From NCBI RefSeq assembly GCF_014648695.1, contig NZ_BMRP01000019.1, positions 16,643 to 74,247 on the forward strand: a stretch of 57,605 nucleotides of DNA, in the 5' to 3' direction. The position numbers were made by a program, and so were the translations under genes. This DNA comes from Streptomyces albospinus. GTDB lineage: Bacteria; Actinomycetota; Actinomycetes; Streptomycetales; Streptomycetaceae. Below, piece after piece: positions 1 to 10,086 of this stretch. The first letter of the stretch is position 1, and every line of letters starts with the position of its first letter. The notes under the pieces are model-generated. The model saw only the letters and a program-made list of their open reading frames with translations. It was not told where the DNA came from and ran no database searches.

Positions 1-1433
1 CACGGCCGCTTCTTGGCCGCGGCCCACTCCTGCTGCCGCACCAGGTCGGCGCGTACCTCGGCGAGCTGCACCGCCACCGCCGACGGCGCCGTACCGCCCC
101 GGCCGCTGCGCGAGGCGAGCGCACCGGGAACGTTCAGCACACCGCGGACCTCGGGCGTCAGATGCGGCGAGATCTTGGCGAACTGCTCGTCGGTGAGCTG
201 GTCCAGCTCGATGCCGTGCGCCTCGCACTCCTTGACGCACTCGCCGGCGACCTCGTGCGCCACCCGGAACGGCACGCCCTGCTTGACCAGCCACTCCGCG
301 ATGTCGGTGGCGAGCGAGAAGCCGGCCGGCGCCAGCTCCGCCATCCGCTCGCGGTGGACCGTGAGGGTGGCCATCATCCCGGTGAACGCCGGGAGCAGCA
401 CCTCCAGTTGGTCGCAGGAGTCGAAAACCGGCTCCTTGTCCTCCTGGAGGTCCCGGTTGTACGCGAGCGGCAGCGCCTTGAGGGTCGCCAGCAGCCCGGT
501 CAGATTGCCGATCAGCCGGCCGGACTTGCCGCGTGCCAGCTCGGCGATGTCCGGGTTCTTCTTCTGCGGCATGATCGACGAGCCGGTGGAGAAGGCGTCG
601 TGCAGGGTCACGAAGGAGAACTCCTTCGTGTTCCAGATGATGACCTCCTCGGCGATCCGCGACAGGTTGACCCCGATCATCGCCGTGATGAAGGCGAACT
701 CGGCGACGAAGTCCCGCGAGGCGGTGCCGTCGATGGAGTTGCCGACCGAGCCGTGCTCGAAGCCGAGGTCCGCGGCGACCGCCTCCGGGTCCAGGCCGAG
801 CGAGGAACCGGCCAGCGCGCCCGATCCGTACGGCGAGACGGCGGTGCGCTCGTCCCACTGCCGCAGCCGCTCGGCGTCCCGGGACAGCGACTGCACATGC
901 GCCAGCACATGGTGGGCGAAGAGCACCGGCTGGGCGTGCTGGAGGTGCGTCCGGCCCGGCATGGCGACGTCCGGGTGCGCCTCGGCGAGGCCGACCAGCG
1001 CCTCCTGGAGGTCGGCGATCAGCGCGCCGATGATCCGGGCGTGGTCGCGCAGGTACATCCGGAAGAGCGTGGCGACCTGGTCGTTGCGGGACCGGCCGGC
1101 CCGCAGCTTGCCGCCGAGGTCCGGACCGAGCTGCTCCAGCAGCCCGCGCTCCAGGGCGGTGTGCACGTCCTCGTCGGCGACGGTGCCGGTGAACGAGCCG
1201 TCGGCGACGTCGCGTTCGAGCTGGTCGAGGCCGGCGAGCATCCGGGTCAGCTCGTCCTCGGTGAGCAGTCCCGCCTTGTGGAGCACACGGGCGTGTGCGC
1301 GCGAGCCGGCGATGTCGTACGGCGCGAGCCGCCAGTCGAAGTGGACGGATGCGGAGAGCTGGGCCAGGGCCTCCGCGGGACCATCGGCGAACCGGCCGCC
1401 CCAGAGCCGGACGTCACCGCTGTTGCTGCTCAC
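1..1433 (-). CDS. argH: Argininosuccinate lyase (3' end at window edge)
   Basis: Last step of arginine synthesis: cleaves argininosuccinate to arginine and fumarate in the cytoplasm. The protein opens at GTG (1433), preceded by GAGGAG, with N-terminus VSSNSGDVRLWGGRFA, typical of ArgH. The fumarase/aspartase-superfamily signature GSSIMPQKKNPD lies near residues 282-293 and holds the flexible-loop catalytic serine. The reading frame is open to the window edge and ends in AAKKRP followed by TG, so only about one base of the stop codon seems to be missing; at ~477 residues it is full length. It lies 115 bp downstream of argG with a hairpin between them, so it may be co-transcribed with argG or have its own promoter. 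Confidence 0.96.
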   Translation of the reverse strand, partial: MSSNSGDVRLWGGRFADGPAEALAQLSASVHFDWRLAPYDIAGSRAHARVLHKAGLLTEDELTRMLAGLDQLERDVADGSFTGTVADEDVHTALERGLLEQLGPDLGGKLRAGRSRNDQVATLFRMYLRDHARIIGALIADLQEALVGLAEAHPDVAMPGRTHLQHAQPVLFAHHVLAHVQSLSRDAERLRQWDERTAVSPYGSGALAGSSLGLDPEAVAADLGFEHGSVGNSIDGTASRDFVAEFAFITAMIGVNLSRIAEEVIIWNTKEFSFVTLHDAFSTGSSIMPQKKNPDIAELARGKSGRLIGNLTGLLATLKALPLAYNRDLQEDKEPVFDSCDQLEVLLPAFTGMMATLTVHRERMAELAPAGFSLATDIAEWLVKQGVPFRVAHEVAGECVKECEAHGIELDQLTDEQFAKISPHLTPEVRGVLNVPGALASRSGRGGTAPSAVAVQLAEVRADLVRQQEWAAAKKRP

Positions 1434-1461
1434 TGCTGCTCCTCAAAGCCGTGGATGTGCC

Positions 1462-1491
1462 GCCGCCTCCCCGGGCAGGCAGGGAGGCGGC
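1462..1491 (-). terminator. Hairpin between argG and argH
   Basis: A perfect 10-bp inverted repeat (GCCGCCTCCC / GGGAGGCGGC) with a 10-nt loop sits in the 115-bp gap between argG and argH. There is no T-run, as is usual for Streptomyces hairpin terminators. It may reduce read-through from argG into argH or protect the argG mRNA 3' end. Confidence 0.5.
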
Positions 1492-1548
1492 CGTCGTAGG
1501 TGGGTAACGAGCCGGGCGCGGACGCGGCTACGCCGGGTCCGGTCGGGC

Positions 1549-2745
1549 TCAGCCTGCGTGGTCCCGCTTGGCCGCGATCTTGCTCGACATACCGAAGAGC
1601 TCGATGAAGCCCTTGGAGAGCGACTGGTCGAAGGTGTCGCCGGTGTCGTACGTCGCCAGGTTGAAGTCGTAGAGCGACTGGTCGGACTTCCGGCCGGTGA
1701 CGACCGCGCGGCCACCGTGCAGGGTCATCCGGATGTCGCCGGACACGGCCTGGTTGGCCTCGTTGATGAAGCCGTCCAGGGCCCGCTTGAGCGGCGAGAA
1801 CCACAGGCCGTCGTAGACCAGCTCGCCCCAGCGCTGCTCCACCTGCCGCTTGTAGCGGGCCAGTTCGCGCTCGACGGTGACGTTCTCCAGCTCCTGGTGC
1901 GCGGTGATCAGCGCGATCGCGCCCGGCGCCTCGTACACCTCGCGGGACTTGATGCCGACCAGCCGGTCCTCGACCATGTCGATCCGGCCGATGCCCTGGA
2001 CGCCGGCCCGCTCGTTGAGCTGCTGGATCGCCTGGAGGACGGTGACCGGCTTGCCGTCGACGGCGACCGGCACACCGGCCTTGAAGGTGATGATGACCTC
2101 GTCGGCCTCGCGCGGGGTGGCCGGGTTCTGCGTGTACTCGTACACGTCCTCGATCGGCGCGTTCCAGATGTCCTCCAGGAAGCCGGTCTCCACGGCACGC
2201 CCGAAGACGTTCTGGTCGATCGAGTACGGCGACTTCTTGGTGGTCGCGATCGGCAGGTTCTTCTCCTCGCAGAACGCGATCGCCCGGTCCCGGGTCATCG
2301 CGTAGTCACGGACCGGCGCGATGCACTTCAGGTCCGGGGCGAGGGACGAGATGCCCGCCTCGAAGCGCACCTGGTCGTTCCCCTTGCCGGTGCAGCCGTG
2401 GGCGACGGTCGTCGCGCCGTGCTTCTCGGCGGCGGCGACCAGGTGCTTGACGATGGCCGGCCGCGAGAGCGCGGAGACCAGCGGATAGCGGTCCATGTAG
2501 AGGGCGTTGGCCTTGATCGCCGGGAGGCAGTACTCATCGGCGAACTCGTCCTTGGCGTCCGCGACCTCGGCTTCCACGGCACCGCAGGCGAGCGCCCGCT
2601 TGCGGATGACGTCCAGGTCCTCGCCGCCCTGGCCGACGTCCACGGCAACGGCGATGACCTCGGCGCCCGTCTCCTCGGCGATCCAGCCGATGCAGACGGA
2701 GGTGTCCAGGCCGCCCGAGTAGGCGAGTACGACGCGCTCGGTCAC
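1549..2745 (-). CDS. argG: Argininosuccinate synthase
   Basis: Condenses citrulline and aspartate with ATP to argininosuccinate, the substrate of the adjacent ArgH. The N-terminal PP-loop motif AYSGGLDTSV (residues 8-17) marks the N-type ATP pyrophosphatase fold. The 398-residue length fits the family. The frame stays open upstream, but GTG at 2745 is preceded by AAGGAG and gives the expected N-terminus VTERVVLAYSGG, so that start is preferred over an ATG further upstream. An ARG-box-like site lies about 30-50 bp upstream, which fits repression by ArgR. Confidence 0.97.
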   Translation of the reverse strand: MTERVVLAYSGGLDTSVCIGWIAEETGAEVIAVAVDVGQGGEDLDVIRKRALACGAVEAEVADAKDEFADEYCLPAIKANALYMDRYPLVSALSRPAIVKHLVAAAEKHGATTVAHGCTGKGNDQVRFEAGISSLAPDLKCIAPVRDYAMTRDRAIAFCEEKNLPIATTKKSPYSIDQNVFGRAVETGFLEDIWNAPIEDVYEYTQNPATPREADEVIITFKAGVPVAVDGKPVTVLQAIQQLNERAGVQGIGRIDMVEDRLVGIKSREVYEAPGAIALITAHQELENVTVERELARYKRQVEQRWGELVYDGLWFSPLKRALDGFINEANQAVSGDIRMTLHGGRAVVTGRKSDQSLYDFNLATYDTGDTFDQSLSKGFIELFGMSSKIAAKRDHAG

Positions 2746-2771
2746 GGGGTTCTCCTTACAGTGCACGTGCT

Positions 2772-2792
2772 GATAGGCATAAGTATGCACTC
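2772..2792 (-). promoter_or_regulatory. ARG-box-like operator upstream of argG
   Basis: On the minus strand this reads GAGTGCATACTTATGCCTAT, an imperfect palindrome around TGCATA-N-TTATGC in an AT-rich patch of an otherwise GC-rich region. This is the type of site bound by hexameric ArgR with arginine, and argR is encoded about 2 kb away. Binding is inferred from sequence and context only. Confidence 0.6.
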
Positions 2793-2883
2793 CACCGTAT
2801 GTTTCGTCAACGGTCCGGGAAACGTGCAGGTCAGCGGTGCACCCTCGATATCGCGCGGGCGGCGGAGAACCGCTCCGCGCGCA

Positions 2884-3279
2884 TCAGTCGCCTTCCCGGA
2901 GCACCTCCAGCAGGACCGTCACATGACTGACGGACAGCTCCTTGGTCGCGGTCAGCAGCGTCAGCGGCCCGTCCGCCGCCAGCTCCCGCAGATGCCGCAG
3001 CGCCGCCCGCGGACGGTCCTCCGCCAGCTCGCCCCGGTACCGCGCGGCGAACTCCTCGAACCGCCCCTCCTCGTGCCCGTACCACCGCCGCAGCTCGGAC
3101 GAGGGCGCCGCGTCCTTGCACCACTCGGTCAGCCGGGCATCCTCCTTGGCCAGCCCCCTGGGCCACAGCCGGTCGACCAGCACCCGGGCCCCGTCCGCCG
3201 GCTCCGGCGACTCGTACACCCGGCGCACCCGGAGGTCGCCGACGGTTGACACATCACCCTTACGGGACTTAGCAGACAT
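2884..3279 (-). CDS. DUF488 family protein
   Basis: 131 residues. The start at ATG (3279) has GATGAGG just upstream; a GTG ten codons in is an alternative. The block RRVYESPEPADGARVLVDRL followed by WPRGLAKEDA is characteristic of DUF488 (PF04343). These are small cytoplasmic proteins of unknown function, often beside stress or metal genes. It runs in the same direction as argG but is separated by 138 bp holding the argG promoter, so it is not an arg gene. Function is unknown. Confidence 0.85.
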   Translation of the reverse strand: MSAKSRKGDVSTVGDLRVRRVYESPEPADGARVLVDRLWPRGLAKEDARLTEWCKDAAPSSELRRWYGHEEGRFEEFAARYRGELAEDRPRAALRHLRELAADGPLTLLTATKELSVSHVTVLLEVLREGD

Positions 3280-3433
3280 AACCTCATCGAAACACGGCCA
3301 CGCGCGCTCCGCAGGAACGCCGGCGGGCACCCCTCGCCCTCCCCAATGGAGACCCGCTTTGGATTCATGGGCCGGGACAGGGTAGTTTTTCTCCTGCACG
3401 CCCGGCCGGGAGCAATCCGGCCGGTTCGAGCAC

Positions 3434-3507
<74 letters not shown>

Positions 3508-3525
3508 CGGTGTTATTGCAGGTCG

Positions 3526-3558
3526 AAGGCCGTTTCCGAGAATCGGAAACGGCCTTTT
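3526..3558 (+). terminator. Intrinsic terminator of the tRNA-Pro gene
   Basis: A perfect 14-bp stem (AAGGCCGTTTCCGA / TCGGAAACGGCCTT) with a GAA loop ends in TTTT. It begins 19 nt after the tRNA and so defines the end of a monocistronic tRNA transcript. It may also act on the convergent pstS-like transcript from the other side. Confidence 0.9.
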
Positions 3559-3610
3559 CCCATGTGGTGGCCGGCTTCCGCCGGAGCGCTTCAGCGCGGG
3601 GGCCCGGACG

Positions 3611-4762
3611 TCACGACAGTTTGCCGATCTCGGCGCGGACCCGGTCCATGACCTTGGCCGGGAGGGTCGCGTAGCCCTGGAAGGTCAGGTTCTCCTGGCC
3701 CTTCTGGCTGGCGACGTACGCCAGGAACGCCTTGGTGGCGGGCCAGGTCGCCGGCTTGTTGCCCTTGTCGCAGACGATCTCGTAGGTGACCACGTCGATG
3801 GGGTAGGCACCGGAGGCCTTGGTCGCGTAGTCGAGGTCGAGGAGCAGGTCACCGCCGCTCTCGGCGGTCCGGGCGCCGGCGATCGCCTGGGAGGCCGCGA
3901 TCACGTTGGCGTCGGCGGGGGTCGGTGCTCCGGTGTCGACCGAGACCGTGTGGATCATGCGGTCGACGGCATACGGCAGCTCGACGTAGCCGATCGCGCC
4001 GTCGGTCCGCTGCACTTGGGAGGCGAGGTCCGCGGACCCCTTGGCGGACTTGCCGCCCTTGCCCGTCCAGTCCTTGCTGTGGGCGTTCGGCCAGGCGTCC
4101 GGCGCTGCGGCGTGCAGATACGCGGTGAAGTTGTCCGTCGTTCCGGAGGAGTCGGAGCGGTGGAACGGCTGGATCGGCGTCGAGGGCAGCTTGGCGGCCC
4201 TGTTCCGCTGGGCGATCGCCGGATCGTTCCACGTGGCGATCTGCCCGTTGAAGATCTTCGCGAGGGTGGGGGCGTCCAGCACCAGCCGGTCGACCCCGGG
4301 GACGTTGAAGCCGACCGCGATCGGTCCGCCGACCATCGGCAGGTGGATCGCCTGGCCGCCGTCGGAGCAGACTTTCCTGGACCGGTCGACCTGGTCGGCG
4401 GTCAGCGGGGAGTCCGACCCCGCAAACGCGGTCCTGCCGGCCAGGAACTCGTTCTGGCCGGCGCCGGAGCCGTTGCCGGTGTAGTCGATCCTGATGTCGG
4501 GGCAGGCGTGCGTGTAGCTCTTGATCCAGAACTTCATGGCGTACTGCTGCGCCGTCGAGCCGGAGGCTTGCAGCCCGGCCGCCTTGCCGCAGGCGATCCC
4601 GCTCGCGCCGGCGGCGGCGGTGGCCGACTTGGAGGCGCTGGGCGACGAGCCGGAGGAGTGGGAACCGCCGTTCGAGCCGCAGGCGGTCAGCGCCAGGGCG
4701 CCGGAGATGACCGCCACCCCGGCCGCCTTGGTGTACGGCCGGCCCTTCCGCTGGAGTTTCAC
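3611..4762 (-). CDS. pstS: PstS-type phosphate-binding lipoprotein
   Basis: Extracytoplasmic substrate-binding protein that would capture phosphate for a Pst ABC importer. GTG at 4762 behind GGAAGGAG gives a 383-residue protein with a basic N-terminus, a hydrophobic stretch and the lipobox LTAC, so it should be lipid-anchored. A Ser/Gly-rich linker follows. Oxyanion-contact motifs of the PstS family are visible: QASGSTAQ, GSGAGQNEF, AGSDSPLT and RSDSSGTTD. No pstC, pstA or pstB is adjacent, and I found no clear PHO box upstream, so it is either a second, orphan PstS or a detached one. Substrate is inferred from family. Confidence 0.88.
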   Translation of the reverse strand: MKLQRKGRPYTKAAGVAVISGALALTACGSNGGSHSSGSSPSASKSATAAAGASGIACGKAAGLQASGSTAQQYAMKFWIKSYTHACPDIRIDYTGNGSGAGQNEFLAGRTAFAGSDSPLTADQVDRSRKVCSDGGQAIHLPMVGGPIAVGFNVPGVDRLVLDAPTLAKIFNGQIATWNDPAIAQRNRAAKLPSTPIQPFHRSDSSGTTDNFTAYLHAAAPDAWPNAHSKDWTGKGGKSAKGSADLASQVQRTDGAIGYVELPYAVDRMIHTVSVDTGAPTPADANVIAASQAIAGARTAESGGDLLLDLDYATKASGAYPIDVVTYEIVCDKGNKPATWPATKAFLAYVASQKGQENLTFQGYATLPAKVMDRVRAEIGKLS

Positions 4763-4878
4763 GCGCTGGTGCTCCTTCCCGCGGACCGGGCTCGGCCGAC
4801 GCGGCAGGGGGTAGTAGACCTCCGTCACTATATGCAGATGATTCGGAACTATCGGTAATTCCCGGCGGAACCGGTGCG

Positions 4879-5418
4879 TCAGTGGGCCTTCTGCGCCAGG
4901 CGCAGCAGATGGTCCGCCAGCTGCTGGCCGCCCGCCGGGTCGCGGCTGATGAGCATCAGGGTGTCGTCGCCGGCGATGGTGCCGAGGATGTCGTGGAGTT
5001 CGGCCTGGTCGATGGCGGACGCCAGGAACTGGGCGGCGCCGGGCGGGGTGCGCAGGACAACGAGGTTGGCGGACGCCTCGGCGGAGATCAGGAGTTCGCC
5101 GGAGAGGCGGCGCATCCGCTCCTCCTTGGCGGACTCGCCCAGCGGCGCGCGGGGTTTGCGGTCGCCGCCCTCGCTGGGCACCGCGTAGATCAGCTCGCCG
5201 CCGGTGTTGCGGATCTTGACCGCGCCCAGTTCGTCCAGGTCGCGGGAGAGCGTCGCCTGGGTGACGGAGAGCCCGTCGTCGGCGAGCAGCTTCGCGAGCT
5301 GGCTCTGGGAGCGGACCGGCTGCCGGTTGAGGATGTCCACGATCCGGCGGTGGCGGGCGGTGCGCGTCTGCGGTACGGCCTGGCCACCGTTGTACTCGTT
5401 GTCCTGCGGCACGGTCAT
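4879..5418 (-). CDS. argR: Arginine repressor ArgR
   Basis: Transcriptional regulator of arginine biosynthesis; hexamers with bound arginine bind ARG boxes. The 179-residue protein has an N-terminal winged helix (around residues 25-80, with SQSQLAKLLADDGLSVTQAT as recognition region) and a C-terminal oligomerisation/arginine domain carrying the conserved GTIAGDDTLML near residue 146. It follows argD by 19 bp and is the last gene of the argCJBDR run. Its own control is therefore probably through the argC promoter. Confidence 0.96.
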   Translation of the reverse strand: MTVPQDNEYNGGQAVPQTRTARHRRIVDILNRQPVRSQSQLAKLLADDGLSVTQATLSRDLDELGAVKIRNTGGELIYAVPSEGGDRKPRAPLGESAKEERMRRLSGELLISAEASANLVVLRTPPGAAQFLASAIDQAELHDILGTIAGDDTLMLISRDPAGGQQLADHLLRLAQKAH

Positions 5419-5437
5419 CGTTGCGTCAGTCTCCGGA

Positions 5438-6631
<1,194 letters not shown>

Positions 6632-6666
6632 CGGGCCTCCGTTGGTCCGGGTTGCTGCCGACCCGC

Positions 6667-7605
6667 TCATTCCGTCCCCTCCTGGGTGCCGCTCGTGCCC
6701 GTTTCCGGCTCGGGGTCCGGCACCACCATCGTGCCGATGCCCTCGTCCGTGAAGATCTCCAGCAGGATCGAGTGCTGGACCCGCCCGTCGATGACGCGGG
6801 CGGTGTGCACACCGTTGCGAACGGCGTGCAGGCAGCCCTGCATCTTCGGGACCATGCCGCTGGCCAGATCGGGCAGCAGCTTCTCCAGTTGGCTCGCGGT
6901 GAGCCGGGAGATCACCTCGTCGCTGTGCGGCCAGTCCTCGTACAGCCCCTCGACGTCGGTGAGCACCATCAGGGTCTCCGCGCCCAGCGCCGCCGCCAGC
7001 GCGGCGGCGGCGGTGTCGGCGTTGACGTTGAAGATGCCGGAGGCATCGCCCTCGTCGCTGCTGCGCGCGATGGACGAGATCACCGGGATCCGGCCGTCGT
7101 CCAGCAGGGCCTGCACCGCGCCGGGGTCGATGGCGGTGATCTCGCCGACCCGGCCGATGTCGACCTGCTGCCCGTCGATGTCCGCGTAGTGCTTGGTCGC
7201 GGTCATCAGATGGGCGTCCTCGCCGGTCATGCCGACGGCCAGCGGGCCGTGCTCGTTGAGCAGCCCGACCAGTTCGCGCTGCACCTGGCCGGCCAGCACC
7301 ATCCGTACGACGTTCATCGCCTCGGGCGAGGTGACCCGGAGCCCGCCCTTGAACTCCGATTCCAGGCCGAGCAGTTCCAGCTGCGCGCTGATCTGCGGCC
7401 CGCCGCCGTGCACGACGACGGGCCGCAGCCCGGCGTGCCGCAGGAACACCACGTCCTGCGCGAAGGCGCGCTTCAGCTCGTCGTCGATCATCGCGTTGCC
7501 GCCGAACTTGATGACGACGGTCTTGCCGTGATGCCGGGTCAGCCAGGGCAGCGCCTCGATGAGCGTGCGGGCCTTGGGGAGCGCGTTGTGCTTGCGGGTG
7601 CTCAT
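6667..7605 (-). CDS. argB: N-acetylglutamate kinase
   Basis: Phosphorylates N-acetylglutamate, the committed and usually arginine-inhibited step. 312 residues of the amino-acid kinase fold: KFGGNAM (K33) and VVVHGGGPQI bind ATP and substrate phosphates, and the C-terminal block GTMVV ends the domain. The start ATG at 7605 overlaps the argJ stop codon in an ATGA, a sign of translational coupling. The acidic 15-residue tail after VPDPEPE is outside the conserved fold. Confidence 0.96.
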   Translation of the reverse strand: MSTRKHNALPKARTLIEALPWLTRHHGKTVVIKFGGNAMIDDELKRAFAQDVVFLRHAGLRPVVVHGGGPQISAQLELLGLESEFKGGLRVTSPEAMNVVRMVLAGQVQRELVGLLNEHGPLAVGMTGEDAHLMTATKHYADIDGQQVDIGRVGEITAIDPGAVQALLDDGRIPVISSIARSSDEGDASGIFNVNADTAAAALAAALGAETLMVLTDVEGLYEDWPHSDEVISRLTASQLEKLLPDLASGMVPKMQGCLHAVRNGVHTARVIDGRVQHSILLEIFTDEGIGTMVVPDPEPETGTSGTQEGTE

Positions 7606-8756
7606 GAGGAGTAGGCGCTGTTCTCGTGGACGTAGTCGGCCGTGAGGTCGTTGGACCAGATGACCGCGGACTCGGTGCCGGCGGCGAGGTCGGCGGTGAT
7701 CCGCACCTCCCGGAAGCGCATGTCGACGAGGTCGCGGTCCTCCCCCACCGAGCCGTTCTTGCAGACCCAGACGTCGTTGATCGCGACGTTCAGCTGGTCC
7801 GGCTCGAAGGCGGCGGAGGTGGTGCCGATGGCGGAGAGCACCCGGCCCCAGTTGGGGTCCTCGCCGTGGATGGCGCACTTGAGCAGGTTGTTGCGCGCGA
7901 TGGACCGGCCGACCTCGACCGCGTCGTCCTCGCTGGCCGCGTTGACGACCTCGATCCGGATGTCCTTGCTGGCGCCCTCGGCGTCGCCGATCAGCTGCCG
8001 GGCGAGGTCGTCGCAGACCGTGCGGACCGCCTCGGCGAAGGCGCCCCGGTCCGGTACGACGCCGGAGGCGCCGGAGGCCAGCAGCAGCACCGTGTCGTTC
8101 GTGGACATGCAGCCGTCGGAGTCGACCCGGTCGAAGGTGGTGCGGGTGGCCGCGCGCAGTGCCGTGTCCAGGTCGGCGGCGGGCAGATCGGCGTCGGTGG
8201 TCAGCACCACGAGCATGGTGGCGAGGCCGGGAGCGAGCATGCCGGCGCCCTTGGCCATCCCGCCGACGGTCCAGCCTTCCTGGCCGACCTGGGCGGTCTT
8301 GTGGATGCTGTCGGTGGTCTTGATGGCGATGGCGGCCTTCTCGCCGCCGTGCTCGGTCAGTTCGGCGGCGGCCCGCTCAACTCCCGGCAGCAGCTTGTCC
8401 ATCGGGAGCCGCAGCCCGATCAGCCCGGTGGACGCGACCGCCACCTCCCCGGCGCTGTGCCCGTCCAGCACCTCGGCGACCTTCTCGGCGGTCGCGTGGG
8501 TGTCCTGGAACCCGAGCGGCCCCGTACAGGCGTTGGCACCACCGGAGTTGAGGATCACCGCGGAGACCCGGCCGCCCTTGAGGACCTGCTCGGACCAGAC
8601 GACCGGCGCCGCCTTGACCCGGTTCGAGGTGAACACACCGGCGGCGGCCAGGCGCGGCCCGTTGTTCACCACCAGGGCGAGGTCCGGGTTCCCGTTCTCC
8701 TTGATCCCGGCGGCGATACCCGCCGCGGAGAATCCCTTTGCTGCCGTGACGCTCAC
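7602..8756 (-). CDS. argJ: Bifunctional ornithine acetyltransferase/N-acetylglutamate synthase
   Basis: Transfers acetyl from N-acetylornithine to glutamate (cyclic pathway) and in some bacteria also makes N-acetylglutamate from acetyl-CoA. 384 residues from GTG at 8756, behind AAGGAGGC. The self-processing site is visible in KGAGMLAPGLATML: cleavage is expected between A179 and T180, with T180 becoming the N-terminal nucleophile of the beta chain. Other family blocks are NSGGANACTG and GCMSTNDTV. The argJ-argC gap of 115 bp is the only long one in the operon and carries a palindromic element. Confidence 0.96.
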   Translation of the reverse strand: MSVTAAKGFSAAGIAAGIKENGNPDLALVVNNGPRLAAAGVFTSNRVKAAPVVWSEQVLKGGRVSAVILNSGGANACTGPLGFQDTHATAEKVAEVLDGHSAGEVAVASTGLIGLRLPMDKLLPGVERAAAELTEHGGEKAAIAIKTTDSIHKTAQVGQEGWTVGGMAKGAGMLAPGLATMLVVLTTDADLPAADLDTALRAATRTTFDRVDSDGCMSTNDTVLLLASGASGVVPDRGAFAEAVRTVCDDLARQLIGDAEGASKDIRIEVVNAASEDDAVEVGRSIARNNLLKCAIHGEDPNWGRVLSAIGTTSAAFEPDQLNVAINDVWVCKNGSVGEDRDLVDMRFREVRITADLAAGTESAVIWSNDLTADYVHENSAYSS

Positions 8757-8839
8757 GGCGCCTCCTTGTTCGCTTCTCCGCCCGCGCAGCGCAGCAGCGC
8801 GGCCTTCATGGTCATCTGCGGCCCGGCGGCTGCGCGTGC

Positions 8840-8871
8840 TCCCCCAGCTACCGCTGGGAGGTACCCCCAGC
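8840..8871. repeat. Small palindromic element in the argC-argJ gap
   Basis: The segment contains CCCAGC (8843-8848), GCTGGG (8853-8858) and CCCCCAG (8864-8870), so two mutually exclusive hairpins can form around TACC or AGGTACC loops. From memory, near-identical short elements are scattered in intergenic regions of Streptomyces genomes; this was not verified by a search. In the argC-argJ mRNA it could act as a processing or attenuation structure. Confidence 0.6.
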
Positions 8872-9900
8872 TCATGGTGCAACCCCGATCGTCGAAAGTC
8901 CGGCGGTCTCGTCGAGGCCGAGGGCGATGTTCATGGACTGGACGGCGCCGCCCGCGGTCCCCTTGGTGAGGTTGTCGATGGCGCTGATCGCGATGATCCG
9001 GCCGGCCGCCGGGTCGTACGCCACCTGGATCTGCGCGGCGTTGGAGCCGTAGACGGAGGCGGTCGCCGGCCACTGGCCCTCGGGCAGCAGCCGGACGAAC
9101 GGCTCGTCCGCCAGCGCCTTCTCGTACGCGGCCCGCACGGTCCCGGCGTCCACGCCGGGCACGGCCTTCGCCGAGCAGGTGGCGAGGATGCCGCGCGCCA
9201 TGGGCGCGAGGGTCGGGGTGAAGGACACCGTGACCCGCTCGCCGGCCACCGCGCTGAGGTTCTGGATCATCTCGGGGGTGTGCCGGTGCCCGCCCCCGAC
9301 GCCGTACGGGCTCATCGAGCCCATGACCTCGGAGCCCAGCAGATGCGGCTTGAGGGCCTTGCCCGCGCCCGAGGTGCCGGTGGCCGCGACGACCACGGCC
9401 TCCGGCTCGGCGAGAGCGGCGGCGTAGGCGGGGAAGAGCGCGAGCGAGACGGCGGTCGGGTAGCAGCCCGGGACCGCGATGCGCTTGGACCCCTGCAACG
9501 CAGCACGGCCGCCGGGCAGTTCGGGAAGGCCGTACGGCCAGGTGCCCGCGTGGGCCGAGCCGTAGAACGCCGCCCAGTCGGCGGCGTCCTTCAGCCGGAA
9601 GTCCGCGCCGCAGTCCACGATCAGCACATCCGGCCCGAGCTGCTCGGCGACCGCCGCGGACTGCCCGTGCGGCAGCGCGAGGAAGACGACGTCGTGGCCG
9701 GCCAGCACCTCGGCGGAGGTGGGGGCCAGTTCCCGGTCGGCCAGCGGCACCAGGTGCGGTTGCAGTGCGCCCAGGCGCTGACCCGCGTTGGAGTGCCCGG
9801 TCAGCGCCCCGATCTCGACCTCCGGGTGCCCCAGGAGCAGGCGCAGGACCTCACCTCCCGCGTATCCGCTCGCACCGGCGACTGCTGCTCGTACCGTCAT
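8872..9900 (-). CDS. argC: N-acetyl-gamma-glutamyl-phosphate reductase
   Basis: NADPH-dependent reduction of N-acetylglutamyl phosphate to the semialdehyde. 342 residues starting at ATG 9900 behind GAGGAGG. The Rossmann motif GASGYAGGEVLRLL is at residues 9-22 and the catalytic cysteine is in VPGCYPTAV (C146). It is the first gene of argCJBDR. Two ARG-box-like sites sit directly upstream. Confidence 0.97.
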   Translation of the reverse strand: MTVRAAVAGASGYAGGEVLRLLLGHPEVEIGALTGHSNAGQRLGALQPHLVPLADRELAPTSAEVLAGHDVVFLALPHGQSAAVAEQLGPDVLIVDCGADFRLKDAADWAAFYGSAHAGTWPYGLPELPGGRAALQGSKRIAVPGCYPTAVSLALFPAYAAALAEPEAVVVAATGTSGAGKALKPHLLGSEVMGSMSPYGVGGGHRHTPEMIQNLSAVAGERVTVSFTPTLAPMARGILATCSAKAVPGVDAGTVRAAYEKALADEPFVRLLPEGQWPATASVYGSNAAQIQVAYDPAAGRIIAISAIDNLTKGTAGGAVQSMNIALGLDETAGLSTIGVAP

Positions 9901-9913
9901 GGACCCTCCTCCT

Positions 9914-9957
9914 CGATGGCATGACTATACGGAGCGCAGCAGTTTTATGCAACGAGT
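9914..9957 (-). promoter_or_regulatory. Tandem ARG-box-like sites upstream of argC
   Basis: Two AT-rich imperfect palindromes lie in tandem 14-57 bp before the argC start: one around CCGTATAGTCATGCCA and one around GTTGCATAAAACTG (minus-strand reading). Their spacing of about two helical turns fits hexameric ArgR binding with arginine, placing the whole argCJBDR operon under feedback repression. The inference rests on the match to the argG site and on neighbouring argR. Confidence 0.65.
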
Positions 9958-10086
9958 TCGGGTCGAGGCCGGCGGGGGGCGACACGCCGACGTCGCGGAG
10001 CCACCCGGGCTGCGGCTGCGGCCGGGGGCACCGCGACGTACGGACGGACGGGACGAACGATGTGTGGAAGGGCGTACGGAAAGGGG

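Noticed and set aside
13..3249. Very long plus-strand open frame opposite argH/argG
   Set aside because: Shadow of the minus-strand arg genes caused by high third-position GC; the opposite strand carries unmistakable ArgH and ArgG sequence.
4763..4878. PHO box upstream of pstS
   Set aside because: No GTTCACC-type direct repeats are present in the gap.
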